This document shows positions 24,849 through 31,784 of a stretch of 31,784 nt of DNA, one piece after another. Numbering within the stretch: the stretch's first letter is position 1; every line of letters begins with the position of its first letter. The notes under the pieces were generated by a model. It was not told the origin of the DNA and made no database searches. It saw only the letters and a program-made list of their open reading frames with translations. Origin of the DNA: RAM1 sp040376925 (GTDB lineage Bacteria; Pseudomonadota; Gammaproteobacteria; Burkholderiales; Burkholderiaceae_C); contig JBEIPU010000023.1 in NCBI GenBank assembly GCA_040376925.1, positions 1-31,784 of the forward strand, in the 5' to 3' direction. The position numbers and the translations under genes were made by a program.

Positions 24849-25831
24849 TCGGCTGTGATGTTCTGCGTCTTGATCAACTGCGCCCACCGGTTGGCGTCCT
24901 GCTCCACCAGGCGGCGAAAATCCTCGGGCGTGCTGCTGGCCGGGTCCATGCCCTGGGTTTCAAACGCGGCGCGCACGTCCGGCAGCGCCAGGATGTCTTT
25001 CAGCTCGCGGTTCAGGCGCGCTACAAGATCTGCGGGGGTGCCCGGCGGCGCAAAAATGCCGTACCACATGTCCACGTTCACATTGCCGGCCCGCGCCTCG
25101 GCCAGCGTGGGCACCTGCGGCAGCAGCGCATGGCGCTTGTCGCTGCCCAGGCCCAGCGCCACCAGCCGGCCGCTGCGCACATGGGGCAGCGCCACATGGA
25201 TAGGCAGGAACATGGCATCGACCTGCCCGCCCAGCAGATCGGTCAACGCCGGCCCCGTGCCGCGGTACGGGATGTGCGTGATGAACACGCCCGCTGTGGC
25301 CTTGAACAGTTCCATGGACAGGTGATGCGGCGTGCCGACTCCGGGCGACGCGTAATTGATGCGGCCGGGGCGTGCCTTGGCAGCCACTACAAGCTCTGTG
25401 GCGGAACGGTAGCCTGTGCCGGGGTGGGCCACCAGCAGCAGCTGGCCCCAGCTGGTGAGCGATACCGGTACCAGGTCCTTGACCGGGTCAAACGGCAGCT
25501 TGGGGTACAGGCTGCGGTTCATGACCAGGGTGTTCACGCTGACCAGCAGCGTCTGGCCGTTGGGCGCGGCACGCACCACGGCCTCGGTACCGATGTTGCC
25601 CGACGCGCCGGCCCGGTTGTCCACCACCACCGGGCGGCCCAGCCGCTCGGCCAGTTTGGGGCCGACCGTGCGGGCAATCAGGTCGATGCCGGTGCCCGGC
25701 GTGAAGGGGACGATCAGCCGCAACGGTGGCTGGGCAGCGGGCTGCGCCGCCGCGCCCAGGCTGGCTGCCAGCCACAAAGCCGGCACGGCACCACGCAGCA
25801 GTCGGGCCACGCCCTGTTGGAGGGATTGCAT
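24845..25831 (-). CDS. Bug-family (TctC-like) periplasmic solute-binding protein
   Basis: A 328-residue exported binding protein of the Bug/tripartite tricarboxylate receptor family, abundant in Burkholderiales. There is a signal peptide (about 1-29: LLRGAVPALWLAASLGAAAQ), then the family core LRLIVPFTPGTGIDLIARTV, VVDNRAGASGNIGTEAV and INYASPGVGTPHHLSMELFK, with HIPYRGTGPALTDLLGGQVD later. AAGGAG lies seven bases before the ATG at 25831, supporting this start. No TctA/TctB membrane genes are present, so this is an orphan receptor, as is usual for the family. The stop overlaps the monooxygenase start, so the pair is one transcript. The ligand is probably the carboxylate that the monooxygenase acts on (inference). 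Confidence 0.93.
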   Translation of the reverse strand: MQSLQQGVARLLRGAVPALWLAASLGAAAQPAAQPPLRLIVPFTPGTGIDLIARTVGPKLAERLGRPVVVDNRAGASGNIGTEAVVRAAPNGQTLLVSVNTLVMNRSLYPKLPFDPVKDLVPVSLTSWGQLLLVAHPGTGYRSATELVVAAKARPGRINYASPGVGTPHHLSMELFKATAGVFITHIPYRGTGPALTDLLGGQVDAMFLPIHVALPHVRSGRLVALGLGSDKRHALLPQVPTLAEARAGNVNVDMWYGIFAPPGTPADLVARLNRELKDILALPDVRAAFETQGMDPASSTPEDFRRLVEQDANRWAQLIKTQNITAE

Positions 25832-25847
25832 CAGCGGTCTCCTTATG

Positions 25848-25874
25848 TTTGCATGCTAACTATTTTGAGCACAA
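25848..25874. promoter_or_regulatory. Imperfect palindromes between the Bug-type gene and the MarR gene
   Basis: The 61-base divergent gap holds two imperfect palindromes, TTTGCATGCTAA (25848-25859, symmetric except one pair) and TTGAGCACAA (25865-25874, symmetric except one pair). MarR proteins bind such sites between divergent genes, often controlling both sides. No clear -35/-10 pairs were recognised, so the exact promoters are uncertain. Operator function is inferred from position. Confidence 0.4.
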
Positions 25875-25892
25875 GCGCGCAAGGCACAATCC

Positions 25893-26414
25893 ATGGATTC
25901 CCTGAGTCCGTGTGCGCCCACAGTGCCTGAAAACATCACCAACACCCCCGACCTGTCGCGCCTTTACGCCCGCCCTGGCTTCCTGCTGCGCCGCGCGCAC
26001 CAGATTTCAGCCGCCGTGTTTGAGGACGAATGCCGCGCGGTGGGCCTCACGCCCGCCCAGTTTGGCGTGCTGACGGTGCTGCGCGCAAGCCCCGGCCTGG
26101 ACCAGTCCAGTCTCGCGCGCGCTCTGGGCTTTGACAAGGTCACCGTGCTGCGCGTGCTGCGCGGGCTGGAGTCGCGTGGGCTGGTGCAACGCGCACCGGC
26201 GCCGGCCAGCCGGCGCAACCTGGCGGTGGACTTGTCGGCCGAAGGCCTCGCCCTGCTGGACAAGGCGCAAAAGCCCGCCGAGAGGGCCTACCGGCGCCTG
26301 CTGGCGCCGTTGTCGGTGCCGCAGCAGGTGGCGCTGGTCGAGCTGCTGCAGCAACTGACCGACGGCCTCGAACACGAAGCCCGGGCCCCGTTTGTGCCGC
26401 CCGGGCAGGACTGA
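25893..26414 (+). CDS. MarR-family transcriptional regulator
   Basis: A 173-residue winged-helix DNA-binding protein. The fold starts at about residue 30 (FLLRRAHQISAAVFEDECRA), followed by LTPAQFGVLTVLRASPGLDQ, the recognition helix region LARALGFDKVTVLRVLRGLE and the wing LVQRAPAPASRRNLAVDLS. MarR regulators usually repress a neighbouring divergent operon and release DNA when an aromatic acid binds, which fits the monooxygenase and Bug-type genes transcribed the other way. The first ATG (25893) is used; it gives a 20-residue N-terminal extension with no domain. A shorter start is possible but no better ribosome site is seen. The gene ends before a dispersed repeat. Confidence 0.9.
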   Translation: MDSLSPCAPTVPENITNTPDLSRLYARPGFLLRRAHQISAAVFEDECRAVGLTPAQFGVLTVLRASPGLDQSSLARALGFDKVTVLRVLRGLESRGLVQRAPAPASRRNLAVDLSAEGLALLDKAQKPAERAYRRLLAPLSVPQQVALVELLQQLTDGLEHEARAPFVPPGQD

Positions 26415-26430
26415 ATGTGGCCGCCACGCC

Positions 26431-26466
26431 TGTCACTTCGTGTACTTCTGTGCCCCCCGAGGGGGC
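26431..26466 (+). repeat. Dispersed intergenic repeat, copy B
   Basis: This matches the minus strand at 20319-20354 at 33 of 36 positions. The GC-rich hairpin CCCC-CCGA-GGGG sits at its right end. It lies in the 95-base gap between the convergent marR-type gene and moaE, where it could help end both transcripts, though there is no T run. Confidence 0.8.
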
Positions 26467-26509
26467 TTCAGCCGGCTCGGCGCGGCCCTGCGCCGTCTGA
26501 GCCGCGCCG

Positions 26510-26986
26510 TCAGGCGTTGGCGGCCTTGATGCCCCAGCGCGCCAGCGCGGCGTCGTCCGAGACCCGCGCATCCACCCAGCGCGCGCCTTGCGGCGTCTGC
26601 TCTTTTTTCCAGAACGGGGCCTGGGTCTTGAGGTAGTCCATCAGGAATTCGCAGGCGCGAAAGCTTTCGCCCCGGTGCGCGGACGTGACGACCACCAGCA
26701 CGATCTGGTCCAGCGGCTGCAGCAACCCCACGCGGTGGATCACGCGGGCCGCATGGATGTCAAAGCGGCGCAATGCCTCGTCGATCATGGCCTCAATCGC
26801 CTGCTCTGTCATGCCGGGGTAGTGCTCCAGCTCCATGGCGCTGACCGATGCGCCGTCGTTGCGGTCGCGTACCGTTCCGATGAAGCTGCACACCGCGCCG
26901 ACGCGCGCGTCAGCGGCGCGCAACGCAGCGACCTCGTCGGCCACGTTGAAGTCCTGCTGCTGCACGGATACACGCGCCATGGTCAT
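26510..26986 (-). CDS. moaE: MoaE, molybdopterin synthase large subunit
   Basis: MoaE is the catalytic subunit of molybdopterin synthase; with the thiocarboxylated tail of MoaD it adds two sulfurs to cyclic pyranopterin phosphate. The 158-residue protein shows GAVCSFIGTVRDRNDG (about 30-45), MELEHYPGM, and the active-site block TSAHRGESFRACEFLMDYLK followed by TQAPFWKKE, where K120 and K127 fit the family's catalytic lysines. The ATG at 26986 is chosen; a GTG at 27001 overlaps moaD and a second ATG at 26980 is also possible. It begins seven bases after the moaD stop. It is the last gene of the hom-to-moaE chain. Confidence 0.96.
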   Translation of the reverse strand: MTMARVSVQQQDFNVADEVAALRAADARVGAVCSFIGTVRDRNDGASVSAMELEHYPGMTEQAIEAMIDEALRRFDIHAARVIHRVGLLQPLDQIVLVVVTSAHRGESFRACEFLMDYLKTQAPFWKKEQTPQGARWVDARVSDDAALARWGIKAANA

Positions 26987-26993
26987 CGCCCGC

Positions 26994-27245
26994 TCAGCCA
27001 CCCGTCACGGGCGGGAAGAACGCCACCTCGCAGCCGTCGGCCAGCGCGGCTGTGTCGTCGCACATCGTCTGGTTGAGCGCGGCGCGCACGGCCCGGCCCC
27101 GGGTCAGGCTGTCGGCATGGGCGCCGCCGCGCGCAATGAGTTCGTCGCGCAGCGCGCCCACGGTGGCGGCCTGGGTCCGCACCGTCTCGGTGCCCTGGCC
27201 GATGGCCTCGCGGATCGATGCGAAATAGCGCACCTGGACTTTCAT
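26994..27245 (-). CDS. moaD: MoaD, molybdopterin synthase small (sulfur-carrier) subunit
   Basis: A ubiquitin-like sulfur carrier of 83 residues. The start MKVQVRYFASIREAIGQGTE and the end EVAFFPPVTGG are typical; the C-terminal Gly-Gly is adenylated and thiocarboxylated before sulfur is passed on in the MoaE active site. AGGGG is positioned about six bases before the ATG. It begins 10 bases after moeA. A 9-base direct repeat, CTCGCATGA, spans the moeA stop and the moaD start, so there are two similar ATGA contexts; the one at 27245 is used because it opens the MoaD frame. Size and ending leave little doubt. Confidence 0.96.
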   Translation of the reverse strand: MKVQVRYFASIREAIGQGTETVRTQAATVGALRDELIARGGAHADSLTRGRAVRAALNQTMCDDTAALADGCEVAFFPPVTGG

Positions 27246-27255
27246 GCGAGCCCCT

Positions 27256-28506
27256 TCATGCGAGCAACTCCGCCAGGGAAATGAACGGCACCATGTCCCC
27301 CGGCGTGATGACGCGCCCCGGCGCGGTGTCCACCAGCCCGTCGCCCCAGACCATGGAGGTCAGCACGCCGGAGCTCTGGTTGGCAAACAGGTCCAGCCCG
27401 CCGGCGGCGTTGCGCCGCACCCGCAGGAACTCGCGGCGCTTGTCGGCTTTGGCCCAGGTAAAGTCCGCGCGCGCGGCCATGGGCCTGGCCGCAAGATCCG
27501 TGGCGCCCTGCAGCTTGAGGATGAACGGGCGCACCAGCAGCAAAAAGGTGACGAAACTGGACACCGGATTGCCCGGCAGCCCGATGAAATGCGCCCCGCC
27601 CACCCGCCCGTAGGCAAACGGCTTGCCGGGCTTGATGGCCAGCTGCCACAGCTCCAGCGTACCCAGCGCCTGCACCGCGGGCTTGACGTGGTCTTCTTCA
27701 CCCACCGACACACCGCCGCTGGTCACGATCAGGTCGTGCCCCTGGGCGGCGCCGCGCAGGGCATCGACGGTCGCATCGAGCCGGTCGGGCACCACGCCCA
27801 GGTCCGTCACCTCGCAACCCAGGCGGGTAAGCAGCGTGCGCAGGAAAAACCGGTTGGAGTTGTAGATCGCGCCGGGCTTCATCTGGTCTGGCGGCACGTC
27901 ACCGGGCAATACCAGCTCATCGCCCGTGGAAAAAAGCGCCACGCGGGGGCGGCGTGCCACCGGCAGCACGGCCAGGCCGATGCTGGCGGCCATGCCCAGC
28001 GCGGCGGCGTCCAGCCGCCGGCCCCGGGGCAGCACCACGGCGCCGCGGGTTACGTCTTCGCCGGAACGGCGGATGTGCTGGCCCACGGCGGGCAGGCCCT
28101 TGAACTGCACGACGCCGTCACTGACGACCTCGGCCTCTTCCTGCATGACCACGGCGTCTGCGCCCGGGGGCACCGGCGCGCCGGTGAAGATGCGGGCCAC
28201 GGTGGCGCTCGCCAAAGCCACACCCTGCGCGCCAGCCGCAATGCGCTGGCTCACGGGCAGGGGCTTGCCTGCGGCCAGGTCGGCGGTGCGCACCGCGTAG
28301 CCGTCCATCGCGCTGTTGTCCTGGGGCGGCACCTGCAACGGCGATACGAGGTCCTGCGCCAGCACGCGGCCGTCGGCGTCAAATGTGGAGACTTGCTGAG
28401 TGCCGTCCAGCGCACTCGCGCGGCCCAGCAGGTCGGCCAGCACCTCGTCCAGCGAACGCAGCGGGGCGCGCGCTGGCGAGGGCGCCGGGGAAATCGGGGC
28501 GTTCAT
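27256..28506 (-). CDS. moeA: MoeA, molybdopterin molybdenumtransferase
   Basis: MoeA inserts molybdate into adenylated molybdopterin to form the molybdenum cofactor in the cytoplasm. The 416-residue protein has the family blocks DNSAMDGYAVR (63-73), IFTGAPVPPGADAVVMQE (106-123), STGDELV (193-199) and VTSGGVSVGEEDHVK (261-275), followed by KPGKPFAYGRVG and FIGLPGNPVSSFVTFLLLVR. The first 15 residues are Ala/Pro-rich and probably disordered. Its ATG overlaps the mobB stop by four bases (ATGA), giving coupled translation. Molybdenum enzymes and other cofactor genes (moaA, moaC, mobA, modABC) are not in this window. Confidence 0.96.
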   Translation of the reverse strand: MNAPISPAPSPARAPLRSLDEVLADLLGRASALDGTQQVSTFDADGRVLAQDLVSPLQVPPQDNSAMDGYAVRTADLAAGKPLPVSQRIAAGAQGVALASATVARIFTGAPVPPGADAVVMQEEAEVVSDGVVQFKGLPAVGQHIRRSGEDVTRGAVVLPRGRRLDAAALGMAASIGLAVLPVARRPRVALFSTGDELVLPGDVPPDQMKPGAIYNSNRFFLRTLLTRLGCEVTDLGVVPDRLDATVDALRGAAQGHDLIVTSGGVSVGEEDHVKPAVQALGTLELWQLAIKPGKPFAYGRVGGAHFIGLPGNPVSSFVTFLLLVRPFILKLQGATDLAARPMAARADFTWAKADKRREFLRVRRNAAGGLDLFANQSSGVLTSMVWGDGLVDTAPGRVITPGDMVPFISLAELLA

Positions 28507-29036
28507 GAATACATCTCTGCCACGTAGTCAAACCGGTCGCCATTGTCGACCAGCCAGCCGGCAACCGCCTCGGCGTCATTGAGGTCCAGCACAGGGCGCA
28601 GGGTTGTTTCGGGCAGGCGCACCGGCGAATCGGTGACGATCGCGACGATGAAGTCATCGTCCGGGTAGCGCACCGGGTGCCCGGCGTCGGCGCGCCAGAC
28701 CTCCAGCTTGTGCAGGTTGCTGTCGCGAAAGCCCTCAACCAGCACCCAGTCCACGCCGTCATACAGCTCGGCCAGCAGGTGGTGCACTGTCAGCTGCGCG
28801 GGCTGCTCGAACTCGCGCATGAGCGCCAGGCGCCGGTCGGACGCCACCACCACCTCAAACGCCCCAGCCTGGCGGTGGCGGAAGGTATCCTTGCCGGGGT
28901 GGTCGATGTCAAAGCGGTGGTGCGCGTGCTTGACGACCGACACCCGCAGGCCCCGGGCTTTCAGGGCGGGGATCAGCCGCTCGACCAGCGTCGTCTTGCC
29001 CGCGCCCGAGTAACCCGCAAAACCTGCGACCTTCAT
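28503..29036 (-). CDS. mobB: MobB, molybdopterin-guanine dinucleotide biosynthesis adaptor (GTPase)
   Basis: MobB is a P-loop GTP-binding protein thought to assist MobA in making the guanine dinucleotide form of the molybdenum cofactor. The 177-residue protein opens with MKVAGFAGYSGAGKTTLVER, in which Walker A is at 8-16. Further family signatures are VSVVKHAHHRFDIDHPGKDT, then RHRQAGAFEVVVAS and WVLVEGFRDSNLHKLEVWR. The C-terminal region (about 130-177) is less conserved. The start is 17 bases after thrC; its stop overlaps the moeA start. MobA is not in the window. The link to thrC is only positional. Confidence 0.95.
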   Translation of the reverse strand: MKVAGFAGYSGAGKTTLVERLIPALKARGLRVSVVKHAHHRFDIDHPGKDTFRHRQAGAFEVVVASDRRLALMREFEQPAQLTVHHLLAELYDGVDWVLVEGFRDSNLHKLEVWRADAGHPVRYPDDDFIVAIVTDSPVRLPETTLRPVLDLNDAEAVAGWLVDNGDRFDYVAEMYS

Positions 29037-29053
29037 CGGGCGGCTTTCATGGC

Positions 29054-30469
29054 TCAGCCCGCGTTGGCGACGATGTAGGCCTGCACGGCCTTCACATCAG
29101 CGTCCAGCACCGTGACGCGCTTGGGCAGGTCCTCGATCCCCACAAACTTCGGCGGGCGGTCCGGCTCGCGGCCCAATGCTTCAACGATGGTGGCGGCAAA
29201 CTTGATGGGCAACGCCGTCTCCAGCACGATCATCGGCACGCCGGGCTGCAGGTGCTCGTGCGCCACCTTCACGCCATCGGCCGTGTGGGTGTCAATCATC
29301 ACGCCATGCTGCTGCCAGGTGGCCCGGATGGTCGCCAGGCGGTCGGCATGGGTGCTGCGGCCACTGGCAAAGCCGTACTTGCGCGCGGCGTTGGCATACA
29401 GCGCGTCGGCGCTCAGGTCAAACTGCCCCTGGGCCGACAGCTGCGCGCCAAACAGCGCCTTGACGCGCGCACCATCGCGGCCCAGCAGGTCAAACACGAA
29501 GCGTTCGAAATTGCTGGCCTTGGAAATGTCCATCGACGGGCTGGAGGTTTCGTGCGTGTCGGCCGCGCCACGCACACGGTACACGCCGGTGCGAAAGAAT
29601 TCGTCGAGCACGTCGTTTTCGTTCGTGGCCACAACCAGCTGCGCAATGGGCAGCCCCATGCTGCGCGCCACATGGCCCGCGCACACGTTGCCGAAATTTC
29701 CGCTGGGTACAGTGAAGCTGACCTTCTGGTCATTCGACGTGGTGGCCTGCAGGTAGCCCGCAAAGTAATACACCACCTGCGCGACCAGCCGCGCCCAGTT
29801 GATGGAATTGACCGTGCCGATCCTGTACCGGCGCTTGAAGGCCAGGTCGTTGGACACAGCCTTCACGATGTCCTGGCAGTCGTCGAACACGCCCTGCACT
29901 GCCAGGTTGTGGATGTTGGCGTCCTGCAGGCTGAACATCTGCGCCTGCTGGAACGGGCTCATGCGTCCATGCGGGGAAGTCATGAACACGCGCACACCCT
30001 TTTTGCCTCGCATGGCGTACTCGGCCGCGCTGCCGGTGTCGCCGCTGGTCGCGCCCAGGATGTTGAGCTCTTCACCCCGGCGGGCCAGCTCGTACTCGAA
30101 CAGATTTCCCAGGAGCTGCATGGCCATGTCCTTGAAGGCCAGCGTGGGGCCGTTGGACAGCGCCTGCAGGAACAGGCCGTCATGCAGCTTTTTGATCGGC
30201 ACAATCTGCGGCGTGCCAAAGACTTCCTCGGTGTAGGTCTTGTGGCAGATGGCCCGGAGGTCCGCCGCCGGGATGTCATCGATGTACAGCGACAGGATCT
30301 CAAACGCCAGATCGGCGTACTTCAGGCCTCGCCACTTTGTCAGTGTGTCACCGTCAACCTGCGGGTAGTGTTCGGGCAGGTACAGGCCACCGTCGGGCGC
30401 CAGACCCTCGAGCAGGATCTCGCAAAAGTGCTTGCGGCCGGGGTCGCCGCGCGTGGAAAGGTACAGCAT
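29054..30469 (-). CDS. thrC: Threonine synthase
   Basis: Threonine synthase converts O-phospho-L-homoserine to L-threonine with pyridoxal phosphate. The 471-residue protein is the longer bacterial/yeast type: MLYLSTRGDPGRKHFCEILL at the start, the PLP lysine K113 in NGPTLAFKDMAMQLLG, GATSGDTGSAAEYAMRGKKG as the phosphate-binding loop, and NSINWARLVAQVVYYF later. Its ATG shares one base with the hom stop (TGATG), so the two threonine genes are coupled. thrB (homoserine kinase) is not in the window and is presumably elsewhere. After thrC come molybdenum-cofactor genes on the same strand, 17 bases away. Confidence 0.97.
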   Translation of the reverse strand: MLYLSTRGDPGRKHFCEILLEGLAPDGGLYLPEHYPQVDGDTLTKWRGLKYADLAFEILSLYIDDIPAADLRAICHKTYTEEVFGTPQIVPIKKLHDGLFLQALSNGPTLAFKDMAMQLLGNLFEYELARRGEELNILGATSGDTGSAAEYAMRGKKGVRVFMTSPHGRMSPFQQAQMFSLQDANIHNLAVQGVFDDCQDIVKAVSNDLAFKRRYRIGTVNSINWARLVAQVVYYFAGYLQATTSNDQKVSFTVPSGNFGNVCAGHVARSMGLPIAQLVVATNENDVLDEFFRTGVYRVRGAADTHETSSPSMDISKASNFERFVFDLLGRDGARVKALFGAQLSAQGQFDLSADALYANAARKYGFASGRSTHADRLATIRATWQQHGVMIDTHTADGVKVAHEHLQPGVPMIVLETALPIKFAATIVEALGREPDRPPKFVGIEDLPKRVTVLDADVKAVQAYIVANAG

Positions 30470-31784
30470 CAGGCCAGCTCTTCCTTGCGGATGCGCGTGA
30501 TCGGCGCCAGCACCGTGGGCAGTGCCTGCATCTGGGCGATGGCGCCGTTCATCGTGCCCTCCACGGTGTCGTGAGTCAGGATGATCAGGTCGGTCTGGGT
30601 GGAGCCTTCGCCGCCCACTTCGTCGGCTTCGCGCTGCAGCATGGCGTCGATGCTGATGCCCGCGCCCGCCAGAATGCCGGTTACCTTGGCGATCACGCCG
30701 GCCTCGTCCGCAACGCGCAGGCGCAGGTAATAGCTGGTCACCACATCGCTCATGGGCAGCACCGAAAGGTCGCTCATCGCGTCGGGCTGGAAGGCCAGGT
30801 GCGGCACGCGCTGCGCGGCATCGGCGGTATGCAGCCGGGTGATGTCCACCAGGTCGGCGATCACGGCACTGGCGGTTGGCTCGCTGCCCGCGCCCTTGCC
30901 GTAGTACAGCGTGGTGCCCACGGCATCGCCCTGCACCATCACGGCGTTCATGGCGCCTTCCACATTGGCGATCAGGCGCTTGGCCGGCACCAGGCTCGGG
31001 TGCACGCGCAGCTCGATGCCATTGGGCGTGCGTTTGGTGATGCCCAGCAGCTTGATACGGTAGCCCAGTTGTTCGGCATATCTGATGTCGGCCGCGCCCA
31101 GCCTGGTGATGCCTTCCACATAGGCTTTGTCAAACTGCACCGGGATGCCAAATGCGATCGCACTCATGATCGTGGCCTTGTGCGCCGCGTCCACGCCCTC
31201 GATGTCGAACGTGGGGTCGGCCTCGGCATAGCCCAGGCGCTGCGCTTCCTTGAGCACAACGTCAAAGTCCAGGCCCTTGTCGCGCATCTCCGACAGGATG
31301 AAATTGGTGGTGCCGTTGATGATGCCCGCGATCCACTGGATGCTGTTGGCCGTCAGGCCCTCGCGCAGCGCCTTGATGATGGGGATGCCGCCGGCCACGG
31401 CCGCTTCGAACGCGACCATCACGCCCTTGCGGTGGGCCGCCGCAAAAATCTCGGTGCCGTGTACCGCCAGCAGCGCCTTGTTGGCGGTCACCACATGCTT
31501 GCCGGCCGCAATGGCCTCGAGCACCAGCGCCTTGGCAATGCCGTAGCCACCGATGAGCTCGACCACCACGTCGATGTCGGGGTCGGCGATCACGGCGCGG
31601 GCATCGCCCACCACCTGCACGCCCTCACCCACGATGGAACGGGCACGCGCCACGTCGAGGTCGGCCACCATGCTGATCTCGATGCCGCGCCCGGCGCGGC
31701 GGCGGATCTCTTCCTGGTTGCGCTGCAGCACCTCGAAGGTGCCGCTGCCGACGGTGCCTATGCCCAGCAGGCCGACCTTGATAG
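30469..31784 (-). CDS. hom: Homoserine dehydrogenase, 5' end cut by the window
   Basis: This enzyme reduces aspartate semialdehyde to homoserine with NAD(P)H, the branch step to threonine and methionine. The frame is open to the window edge; from base 31782 the codons read IKVGLLGIGTVGSGTFEVLQ, containing the GxGxxG nucleotide-binding motif, so only about three residues (start codon included) seem to be missing. Later segments include GIINGTTNFILSEM, the catalytic-region pattern EADPTFDIEGVDAAHK and a C-terminal ACT domain (YLRLRVADEAGVIAKVTGIL) that usually gives threonine feedback control. About 437 residues are visible, a normal size. The stop overlaps thrC by one base. A promoter would lie just outside the window. 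Confidence 0.96.
   Translation of the reverse strand, partial: IKVGLLGIGTVGSGTFEVLQRNQEEIRRRAGRGIEISMVADLDVARARSIVGEGVQVVGDARAVIADPDIDVVVELIGGYGIAKALVLEAIAAGKHVVTANKALLAVHGTEIFAAAHRKGVMVAFEAAVAGGIPIIKALREGLTANSIQWIAGIINGTTNFILSEMRDKGLDFDVVLKEAQRLGYAEADPTFDIEGVDAAHKATIMSAIAFGIPVQFDKAYVEGITRLGAADIRYAEQLGYRIKLLGITKRTPNGIELRVHPSLVPAKRLIANVEGAMNAVMVQGDAVGTTLYYGKGAGSEPTASAVIADLVDITRLHTADAAQRVPHLAFQPDAMSDLSVLPMSDVVTSYYLRLRVADEAGVIAKVTGILAGAGISIDAMLQREADEVGGEGSTQTDLIILTHDTVEGTMNGAIAQMQALPTVLAPITRIRKEELA

Noticed and set aside
27241..27260. Nine-base direct repeat CTCGCATGA at the moeA/moaD junction as a slippage signal
   Set aside because: Both genes have normal ends in their own frames, so no frameshift is needed; the repeat is short and may be chance.

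Overview
The window is about 31.8 kb of high-GC, densely coded chromosomal DNA with long, strongly biased reading frames. Its gene set suggests a betaproteobacterium of the Comamonadaceae (Acidovorax/Hydrogenophaga-like). The reasons are an orphan Bug-type solute-binding protein next to a flavin monooxygenase, a hut operon joined to a NitT/TauT-type ABC transporter, the thr-to-molybdopterin gene chain, and short GC-rich hairpin repeats between genes. The family assignment is inferred from context; no rRNA, tRNA, phage, insertion sequence or CRISPR array was seen.

Left part (1-4967, + strand): a histidine-utilisation operon. It holds the 3' part of hutU, then hutH, then a periplasmic binding protein, permease and ATPase. 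The transporter genes follow hutH on the same strand with no obvious terminator, so the complex probably imports histidine, urocanate or a related compound. A cluster of three hairpins lies between the binding-protein and permease genes. A small DUF3297 gene (- strand) and an unassigned 63-codon gene (+ strand) follow.

Potassium region (5608-13705, - strand): a complete kdp locus, in transcription order a 34-codon membrane microprotein, kdpF, kdpA, kdpB, kdpC, kdpD, kdpE. Starts and stops are tightly coupled. A possible KdpE box and -10 element lie upstream, in the region shared with divergent creA.

Middle (13873-19886, + strand): creA; two 14-helix DHA2-type MFS exporters on either side of a DUF1428 gene and a PhnB-like VOC gene; and a stand-alone acyl-CoA synthetase.

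Stress and accessory region (19963-26414): a small membrane protein and clpB (- strand), clpB with a sigma-32-like promoter very close to its start codon; a divergent protein of unknown function; and a module of a flavin monooxygenase plus Bug-type binding protein divergent from a MarR regulator.

Right part (26510-31784, - strand): hom, thrC, mobB, moeA, moaD, moaE, a tightly packed chain joining threonine synthesis to molybdenum-cofactor assembly. hom runs off the window edge by only a few codons.

Nothing here is a clearly new multi-gene system. The best leads are the microprotein ahead of kdpF, the hut-linked transporter, the MarR/Bug/monooxygenase module, and the very short leaders in the clpB divergent region.
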